In this document: positions 32,701 to 38,413 of the stretch, piece by piece | Numbering within the stretch: the stretch's first letter is position 1 | Layout of the letters: each line of letters begins with the position of its first letter | Source of the DNA: a virus | IMG/VR virus record: IMGVR_UViG_3300042691_021461 | Span: 1-38,413 of that record | Reading direction: 5' to 3' (one strand) | DNA length: 38,413 nucleotides | Notes under the pieces: model-generated | Database searches by the model: none | What the model saw: the letters and a program-made list of their open reading frames with translations, nothing else | What the model was told of the DNA's origin: nothing | Position numbers and translations under genes: made by a program

Positions 32701-33681
32701 ATGGCGATTAAGATTAATAATAATACAGTTATTGATGATAGTCAAAATTTTATTGGCGTTGGTCTGACTCTTACTGGGCCCATTTACATTAGTGGTTCTC
32801 CAGGTTCTTCTGGTCAAGTTATTAAATCTACTGGTTCTGGTCTTCAGTGGGCAGATGATAATACTGGAGGTGGAGGAGCTGGAGGATCTGGGTCTGGTTC
32901 TTTTGATTCTGGAATTACAACGTCAGTATTTGTTTCTGTAACTTCAGGTATTGCAACAGGTATTGGAACCGCAGGTATTTCCACCGCATTATCGCAAACT
33001 ACCCGAAATAATGATATTTTTATTGGACCAGGAATTGCATTTTCTTTTCCAAGTACTGTAGGCGTCAAGTATGTAATAGAATCAATACATTTGACAAATA
33101 CTTTCGCAAATGAACTTTATGTTTCAGGAAGACAAGATTATAATGGAGGAAGAAATATTCCAATTGCAAATAAAGTTATAGTACCTTATCAAGGTGCAAC
33201 CGAACTACTAGAACAACCTGCAATTGCTTCTCCTTCAGACATTATTCGCCTCCAAGCATTTACTGGAATTGGTTCAACTGCATCTGGTATTGATGGTGGT
33301 ATTGATGGATTTATAGTATACTCCAGAAAATCCGATACCAAGTATGTTGGAATTGGTTCAACAGTTACAAATGCATCTGGTCAAGAAATTTATACTGCAT
33401 CCACATATCAAACAGTATTACAATCTATACGATTAGTCAATTACAATAATAATATAGATGTTGATACTTCAGTATCCATTTATAGGGGAGGAACGGTAGG
33501 TGGCATTTTAACTACGGGCGTAAGGCAAGGATACTTAGCATACAATTTAACAGTGCCAAGGAATAGTACAGTTGAAATTTTAGAACAACCAAAATATCTT
33601 GCAATTAGAGACTCAATTGTTGTTGGTGCGGCTGCATCTAATTCAATTGCAATTCACATCGCTGGATTGGGTTATACATAA
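32701..33681 (+). CDS. fibre-associated virion protein with glycine-rich linker (326 aa)
   Basis: An N-terminal part of fibre type (MAIKINNNTVIDDSQNFIGV, SSGQVIKSTGSGLQWAD) leads through a Gly/Ser linker (about 56-68) into a beta-sandwich region made of two related halves. TTSVFVSVTSGIATGIG with VKYVIESIHLTNTFANELYV is followed later by YQTVLQSIRLVNYNNNIDVD; each half continues to a conserved VPxxxxxELLEQP/ VEILEQP segment. The internal duplication suggests two stacked domains. It lies in the rightward fibre unit with ribosome binding site-like GAAG before the ATG. Likely a tail or capsid surface protein. Confidence 0.7.
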   Translation: MAIKINNNTVIDDSQNFIGVGLTLTGPIYISGSPGSSGQVIKSTGSGLQWADDNTGGGGAGGSGSGSFDSGITTSVFVSVTSGIATGIGTAGISTALSQTTRNNDIFIGPGIAFSFPSTVGVKYVIESIHLTNTFANELYVSGRQDYNGGRNIPIANKVIVPYQGATELLEQPAIASPSDIIRLQAFTGIGSTASGIDGGIDGFIVYSRKSDTKYVGIGSTVTNASGQEIYTASTYQTVLQSIRLVNYNNNIDVDTSVSIYRGGTVGGILTTGVRQGYLAYNLTVPRNSTVEILEQPKYLAIRDSIVVGAAASNSIAIHIAGLGYT

Positions 33682-33707
33682 TATAACGATTTAAAAATGG
33701 AGTGATT

Positions 33708-34367
33708 ATGTCGGTATTAATTGCAATGCCTTGCTATGGTGGTATGGTTAGCGATAAGACTGCAAAGGGTCTTTTTAATCTTGGAAAAGAATTAAGAACT
33801 GCAGGAGTAGATCACGGATTGATTACCATTGCCAACGAAAGTCTTGTCACAAAAGCGAGATCTAGAATTGCCAATTTCTTTATAAACAATACAGAATATG
33901 AATACATTCTGTTTATTGATTCTGATATTGGATTTACTCCAGAAGATGTATTTAAATTGTTTCAAAGTAATAAAGAAATTACTTGTGGAGCATATCCAAT
34001 GAAGGGTATTCCTCTTCGTTATAATTATAATATCTCTAAACCAGAGGTGAAAGATGGTGATCTAATTAAGATTGAAAACATTGGATTTGGATTTGCTCTG
34101 ATTCATCGTAAGGTTTTTGAGAGTATTATCTCTAAATATGGAGAAGAGTTAAAATATTATCCACCAACGAATAATAGTTCTTATCCTCCTACAGAAAAAG
34201 AATATCATAATTCTTATCATTATTTCTTAGAATTGAAAAAAGATATGAACTATCTACCAGAAGATTTTTCATTTTTTGAAAGAGCAGGAAGCGTTGGATA
34301 TGATGCTTGGTTAAATACTACTATAAGATTGGCACACGTCGGTTCTCACGTATATCAGGAAGAGTAA
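33708..34367 (+). CDS. GT-A type glycosyltransferase
   Basis: The frame opens at GTG 33702, but ATG 33708 follows GGAG (33699-33702) at proper spacing, giving 219 aa. It begins MSVLIAMPCYGGMVSDKTAK, with ANESLVTKARSRIANFF and then YILFIDSDIGF, where D71-S72-D73 is the DXD metal/nucleotide-sugar motif of GT-A enzymes. Later GFGFALIHRKVFESI and EDFSFFERAGSVGYD are acceptor-side features. It probably adds a sugar to a phage structural protein, DNA base or host surface glycan; its place between fibre genes favours modification of fibres or their receptor, an inference. Ends 4 nt before the next gene. Confidence 0.82.
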   Translation: MSVLIAMPCYGGMVSDKTAKGLFNLGKELRTAGVDHGLITIANESLVTKARSRIANFFINNTEYEYILFIDSDIGFTPEDVFKLFQSNKEITCGAYPMKGIPLRYNYNISKPEVKDGDLIKIENIGFGFALIHRKVFESIISKYGEELKYYPPTNNSSYPPTEKEYHNSYHYFLELKKDMNYLPEDFSFFERAGSVGYDAWLNTTIRLAHVGSHVYQEE

Positions 34368-34371
34368 TTAA

Positions 34372-36246
34372 ATGGCAAGCGGAGTTTTCGGTCTTAAGAA
34401 GATTTACAAAAGACAAGTTGAAAATGTAATTAATAACAACTTCAACAGTTGGACTGAAGACTTCACTGATGCTTATATTATTGCCGGAAATAGGCCATCA
34501 AATGCCTCCCAAACATCTATAATAAAATACTCATACTTTTCTAACTCCAGTGTTATTCTTCCCTCAGCATCTAATATTTCTCCCACTTGTGGGTTATCTA
34601 ATGCATTTGGAGTATCAAATGATACCTATGGGTATTATGCTGCAGGAACAAATAGTAATAGTAATGTAGTATCAAGACTTGATTTTTCTACAGACCTATC
34701 ATCTTTACCAGGCAAAAATTTACCAACGGTTGTTGATTATGGTGGGTCAATATCAAGAATTGATTTTGGATATGGTTATTTTGTTGGTGGACAAAATGGA
34801 ACACTACCAAATCCAAATGAAATTTCAACAATTACAAGATTAGATTTTGCAACAGAAACTATATCTCCTACAACAAATCTTCCCACATCCTTATTCCAAA
34901 TAAGGGCATTCAATGGTTCTACTTATGGATATGCAATAGGAGGAACTGATCCTACCAATACAGCAAAAAATACAATTTATCGTTTAGATTTTTCAAATGA
35001 TACTTTGGCAATTTCTCTTCCATCCAAAAATTTTGCTAGTAATAGATCAGGATCTTGTGTTAATGAAAGTCCACTGTATGGGTATGCAGTTTCGGGGCAA
35101 AATGTAAGTACTATAGAGCGTCTTGATTTTGCTTCAGAAACAGTTTCTGCATTATCTTCACTATCAGCAGGACCTGGATCTAGTGGATCTTATTTCTCAT
35201 CTTTATCTGATGGATATGTACTAGCAAATGCTGCTTCTGGCGATTTTTCTAGATTAGATTTTTCCAATGAAACTGTACAACTTTCTCTTGGAATTGTTGA
35301 AGCCAGAGAAAAATCATCTTGTGTGAGTGCCAGACATAAAACATACAATAAAAATACAAATACTTTTATGTATGCAAACAGAGGCACCCAAGGTGGGGAA
35401 ATAGATAAGTTGTCCTATCAAACAGAAACCTGGACAACTAACCTTGATGCTACTGCCCAAGAACAATCGGAAACAAGTGGAGCATCAACAAATTCTTATG
35501 GGTATATTTTTGGTGGGAAAAAGGGAACCGGAACAACTACATTGATTTCAAGATTGGATTTTTCAAGTGATACTCTTACTTCTGGAGCAAAAGAGGATAA
35601 GTCTAAACTTTCTATAATTCTCCCTTCCACCTCATCTACAACACAATTTGGAACAACCCAAACAAATTCTTATGCATACATAATTGGTGGATCAAATCCA
35701 GGATCTTCATCTATTTGGAGAATGGATTTTTCAACGGATAGTCTTGTTCCAAGTGGAATTTATCCACAATCAAGAACAAATATACGTTCGGTAAAAAGTG
35801 CAACAACATCATATCTTAATTTTGGTGGCGGTTCTATAAGTACAATAATGCGATTAAATTTTTCATCAGAAACTCTAAGTACATCACCGACGAATTATCC
35901 TATTGCTCTTATTCAAGACGTGGCTGCAACTGCAACTTCTGCAAATTATTCTTATGGGTATTTTCTGGGTGGTCGTAATCCTGGAGCATCTCCAAATGTT
36001 GTCAGTTCAATTTATAGATTAGATTTTACAAACGAAACATTTACTCTATCTTCAAATAGTGTTTCGAGTAGTGGTAATAGTATTGGAGGATATGCCTATA
36101 ATGATATGTATGGATATTTTAATGTATTACAAAGTGGACAATCTTCTTTATTCCGAATGGATTTTGGGACAGAATTACTTACGACACAAGCACCATCTCC
36201 ATCAAACAGACAAAGCGGTGTTGCTTACACTAATTCAAATGTATAA
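34372..36246 (+). CDS. kelch-like repeat tail protein, divergent copy (624 aa, 12 repeats)
   Basis: After a head piece (MASGVFGLKKIYKRQVENVI, NNNFNSWTE) shared with the second kelch-like gene, the protein consists of about 12 imperfect repeats of 44-58 residues. Each has an aromatic-glycine strand (YGYxxGG), a variable loop and the strand RLDFSxET. This is the layout of kelch-type beta-propeller blades; 12 blades could make two six-bladed or unequal propellers. Repeats are much more diverged than in the next protein. Variable loops suit ligand or receptor binding. It is in the fibre unit 4 nt after the glycosyltransferase. Confidence 0.75.
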   Translation: MASGVFGLKKIYKRQVENVINNNFNSWTEDFTDAYIIAGNRPSNASQTSIIKYSYFSNSSVILPSASNISPTCGLSNAFGVSNDTYGYYAAGTNSNSNVVSRLDFSTDLSSLPGKNLPTVVDYGGSISRIDFGYGYFVGGQNGTLPNPNEISTITRLDFATETISPTTNLPTSLFQIRAFNGSTYGYAIGGTDPTNTAKNTIYRLDFSNDTLAISLPSKNFASNRSGSCVNESPLYGYAVSGQNVSTIERLDFASETVSALSSLSAGPGSSGSYFSSLSDGYVLANAASGDFSRLDFSNETVQLSLGIVEAREKSSCVSARHKTYNKNTNTFMYANRGTQGGEIDKLSYQTETWTTNLDATAQEQSETSGASTNSYGYIFGGKKGTGTTTLISRLDFSSDTLTSGAKEDKSKLSIILPSTSSTTQFGTTQTNSYAYIIGGSNPGSSSIWRMDFSTDSLVPSGIYPQSRTNIRSVKSATTSYLNFGGGSISTIMRLNFSSETLSTSPTNYPIALIQDVAATATSANYSYGYFLGGRNPGASPNVVSSIYRLDFTNETFTLSSNSVSSSGNSIGGYAYNDMYGYFNVLQSGQSSLFRMDFGTELLTTQAPSPSNRQSGVAYTNSNV

Positions 36247-36253
36247 TCAAATG

Positions 36254-36261
36254 AATAAATA
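36254..36261 (+). promoter_or_regulatory. late promoter octamer AATAAATA for the second kelch-like gene
   Basis: AATAAATA just after the first kelch-like gene would start transcripts near 36267, leaving a 37-nt leader before ATG 36304. The leader holds GGAGT-TAT-ACTCC (36268-36280), a small hairpin. Confidence 0.6.
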
Positions 36262-36303
36262 TAAAAAGGAGTTATACTCCAAAGAATTCTATATTGAAAT
36301 CTA

Positions 36304-38130
36304 ATGGCACAAGGAGTATTTTCGCTACTGGAAGTTAGGTCAGAGCAAGTTAGTAATGTAGCAAATAATAACTTTTCTTCTTGGCCTGAAGGTGCTACTT
36401 ATGGTTATTATGGGGGTGGTGCTGAAGTTCCTACTCGTATAAACACCATTACCCGTATTGATTTCTCTAATGAAACTATCAGTGACCCTGGCAAGAACTT
36501 ACCTACAATAAGAAGTTCTCCGACAGCATCTTCAAGTAGTTCCTATGGTTACTTTGGTGGAGGTCTAACTGGTCCTACTACTTACTTAAACACCATTACT
36601 CGTATTGATTTCTCTAATGAAATAGTTAGTAATCCTGGTAATAACTTTCCTTCAACAAGAGCATCATTTGCAGCAGTCTCAAATAGTTTTTATGGTTATT
36701 TTGGGGGTAGCTCCACGTTTGTTGATATAAACACCATTACCCGTATTGATTTCTCTAATGAAACTATCAGTGACCCTGGCAAGAACTTACCTGCAGAAAC
36801 AAGTAGACTTGCATCAGTCTCAAGCAGTTCTTATGGTTACTTTGGTGGTGGATTTTCTCCTACTTCTCCTACTACTGCCGTAAACACTATCAGTCGCCTT
36901 GATTTTTCTAATGAAACAGTTAGTAATCCTGGCAAGAACTTTTCTTCGACAAAAAGCGAATTTGCAGGAACCTCAAGTAGTTCTTATGGTTACTTTGGCG
37001 GTGGTTCTGGTTCTATAAGCACTATCACCCGTCTTGATTTTTCTAATGAAACAGTTAGTGATCCGGGAAAGAATTTGCCTTCAGTAAGAGAAGATATTGC
37101 AACATCCCAAAATAATTCTTATGGTTATTTTGGTGGTGGTTTTAGTCCCGCCCAAATAAACATAATCAGTCGTCTTGATTTTTCCAATGAAACCGTTAGT
37201 GATCCAGGAAAGAATTTGCCTTCAGCAAGAAATAATTTAACAGCACTCTCTGGAGGAGCATCTACGTTTAGATTGAATAAAAGTTATGTATATTTTGGTG
37301 GCGGAGATAATTTAGGACTTAATGTTGTCAAATTGGATGTTTTTTCTGAAACAACGTCAACACTTTTGAGTACTCTTGATCAAAGTAAAGAAGGATATTC
37401 TGCAGCATCAAGCAATTTTTATGGATATTTTGCTGGAGGTGGTCCGTCTTTAATTAGTACAGTTAATCGTTTAGATTTTTCAAACGATTCAATTAGTTTG
37501 CCAGGAAACAATTTTCCTTCAAATAGAGGTTTTGTTGGAGCAACAGCAAGTAATTCTTATGTATATTTTGGTGGGGGAAATAATAACCTTAATACAGTTG
37601 TTCGTTTAGATTTTTCAAACGATTCAATCAGTTTGCCAGGAAAAAATTTATCCGCATCTAGGGGATCTTTGGCTACAGTATTTAATTCTTCTTATGGTTA
37701 TTATTGTGGAGGACAGATTCCATCGGGATCAACTACTATCAATACCATTGATAGGATTGATTTTTCAAATGAAACTACGAGTCTTCCTGGAAACAATTTA
37801 CCTGTGCAAACTTTTGATCTTGGGGCAGCATCAAGTAATTCCTATGGATATTTTGCAGGTGGAGATGGAACTCCATTAAATACAAACTTAGTAAGTCGTC
37901 TTGATTTTTCAAACGAAACCTTAAGTCTTCCTGGAAAAAATTTAGCAGTAGCAAAAGATGGATTATCTGGTTCTTCTGGCGGTACTAATTATGCTTATTT
38001 TTCTGGAAGTGTCACTCCAAGTTCATCACTGATACAAAGATTGGATTTTTCTACCGAAAGTATAATTGATATTTCGGAAAGATTTCCGATTGCTGGGGGG
38101 CATATGGGAGCAACTTCAAACTCAAACTAA
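36304..38130 (+). CDS. kelch-like repeat tail protein, regular copy (608 aa, 12 repeats)
   Basis: The head piece (MAQGVFSLLEVRSEQVSNVA, NNNFSSWPE) is followed by 12 repeats of 45-55 residues of the form SYGYFGGG - loop - NTITRLDFSNETVSDPGKNLPS - loop. Only repeat 7 (DNLGLNVVKLDVFSETTST) departs strongly from the pattern. The number equals that of the neighbouring paralogue. Strand and glycine placement is as in kelch propellers. Repeats 1 and 3 share a 66-bp identical DNA stretch, and codon choice changes between the first and later repeats, so the gene looks mosaic. A host-recognition or virion surface role is inferred. Confidence 0.78.
   Translation: MAQGVFSLLEVRSEQVSNVANNNFSSWPEGATYGYYGGGAEVPTRINTITRIDFSNETISDPGKNLPTIRSSPTASSSSSYGYFGGGLTGPTTYLNTITRIDFSNEIVSNPGNNFPSTRASFAAVSNSFYGYFGGSSTFVDINTITRIDFSNETISDPGKNLPAETSRLASVSSSSYGYFGGGFSPTSPTTAVNTISRLDFSNETVSNPGKNFSSTKSEFAGTSSSSYGYFGGGSGSISTITRLDFSNETVSDPGKNLPSVREDIATSQNNSYGYFGGGFSPAQINIISRLDFSNETVSDPGKNLPSARNNLTALSGGASTFRLNKSYVYFGGGDNLGLNVVKLDVFSETTSTLLSTLDQSKEGYSAASSNFYGYFAGGGPSLISTVNRLDFSNDSISLPGNNFPSNRGFVGATASNSYVYFGGGNNNLNTVVRLDFSNDSISLPGKNLSASRGSLATVFNSSYGYYCGGQIPSGSTTINTIDRIDFSNETTSLPGNNLPVQTFDLGAASSNSYGYFAGGDGTPLNTNLVSRLDFSNETLSLPGKNLAVAKDGLSGSSGGTNYAYFSGSVTPSSSLIQRLDFSTESIIDISERFPIAGGHMGATSNSN
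36439..36792 (+). repeat. 66-bp identical direct repeat within the kelch-like gene
   Basis: Copies at 36439-36504 and 36727-36792 (start ATAAACACCATTACCCGTAT) are identical over 66 bp and in the same frame, covering the RIDFSNETISDPGKNLP part of repeats 1 and 3. The intervening repeat 2 differs. Recent conversion or duplication between blades explains this. Confidence 0.85.
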
Positions 38131-38154
38131 ATAAAACACTTACATCATAATCAT

Positions 38155-38413
38155 ATGAAATCTGGAGCAACTGAAAGTTCTTTTCATTATCTTTCAAAAT
38201 TTTATAATATACCCGAACAAGTTCATATCTCAAGATCCGCAGAAGATTTAGTAACATCTGCAAAACCAATCAAAATTCTCTGGGCACACGATAATTGTGA
38301 TCAACCAATTCATTATCGTCTTCCAGAGTTATCTCAACATATCAATGCAATTGTTTGCTTATCTGATTGGGAAAGAAATCAGTATATCAAATTTAACAGA
38401 GCACCAGAAGAAA
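38155..38413 (+). CDS. glycosyltransferase N-terminal part (partial, open at right edge)
   Basis: From ATG 38155 the frame stays open to the window end (86 codons). It begins MKSGATESSFHYLSKFYNIP and contains KPIKILWAHDNCDQPIHYR, then AIVCLSDWERNQYIKF. The form LWAHDN, a loop and a strand with CLSDWER is typical of the N-terminal domain of GT-B (GT4-like) glycosyltransferases found in T4-like cyanophages. The catalytic C-terminal half lies outside the window. Placed directly after the kelch-like pair, it could modify fibres or host glycans. Confidence 0.7.
   Translation, partial: MKSGATESSFHYLSKFYNIPEQVHISRSAEDLVTSAKPIKILWAHDNCDQPIHYRLPELSQHINAIVCLSDWERNQYIKFNRAPEE

Noticed and set aside
36251-36304. 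A 17-codon ORF (MNKYKKELYSKEFYIEI) in the leader of the second kelch-like gene, ending in TAATG overlap with its start
   Set aside because: It includes the late octamer in its first codons, so most late transcripts would lack its ATG; probably chance.

Overview
This window is a stretch of a T4-like marine myovirus genome. It is AT-rich and densely packed, with many 1-11 nt gene overlaps, and it shows no host genes, tRNAs, insertion sequences or CRISPR arrays. The gene complement (PhoH-like ATPase, gp33, gp59, a DUF1825-like protein, gp32, gp53, gp48, gp4, gp54, gp26, hub proteins and long fibre genes) and the protein textures point to a T4-like cyanophage of the Prochlorococcus/Synechococcus type. 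A phage of another marine host such as Pelagibacter cannot be excluded, because no photosynthesis gene lies in the window. Family names are from recognition of the translated sequence; no database search was run.

Layout. (1) 1-4304, plus strand: a replication/early-middle block of small proteins, PhoH, a PD-(D/E)XK exonuclease, then from a near-consensus sigma70 promoter (2003-2031) gp33, gp59, DUF1825-like and gp32, closed by a terminator that lies inside the convergent gp53 gene. (2) 4305-7491, minus strand: late baseplate/head operon gp4, a 131-aa unknown, gp48, gp53. (3) 7537-8517: gp54. (4) 8543-8925, minus: an island of two small membrane proteins with its own host-type promoter and a shared bidirectional terminator. 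(5) 9043-23234, plus: the tail core. It holds gp26 with an apparent -1 frameshift into a small tail-assembly-chaperone-like ORF, two large tape-measure-like proteins (the second with two predicted peptidoglycan hydrolase domains), a gp27-like hub, an OB-fold gp5-like hub, a proline-repeat protein, a beta-helical spike-like protein, and two proteins sharing a C-terminal domain. (6) 23231-24404: an island of five small unknown genes with a consensus sigma70 promoter and a GNRA-loop terminator. (7) 24447-38413: adhesion region with a 1960-aa structural protein, one minus-strand virion protein facing a palindromic bidirectional late promoter, fibre proteins including one with a self-cleaving S74 chaperone, a glycosyltransferase, two 12-repeat kelch-like proteins, and a second glycosyltransferase that runs off the window.

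Regulation can largely be read from the DNA. NATAAATA late-promoter octamers (T4 late type, served by gp55/gp33/gp45) precede late units at 295, 6651(-), 7535(-), 9010, 17164, 24408, 30847(+)/30850(-) and 36254. Three host-type promoters with an extended -10 (TGC-TATRMT or TGC-TATACT type) drive gp33 and the two small-gene islands.

The observations most worth following are the U UUU UUC frameshift signal joining gp26 to the next ORF, the redistribution of gp5 functions over separate genes with cell-wall hydrolases placed in the tape-measure-like protein, the membrane-protein island with early-type promoter among late genes, and the paired 12-repeat propeller-like proteins.
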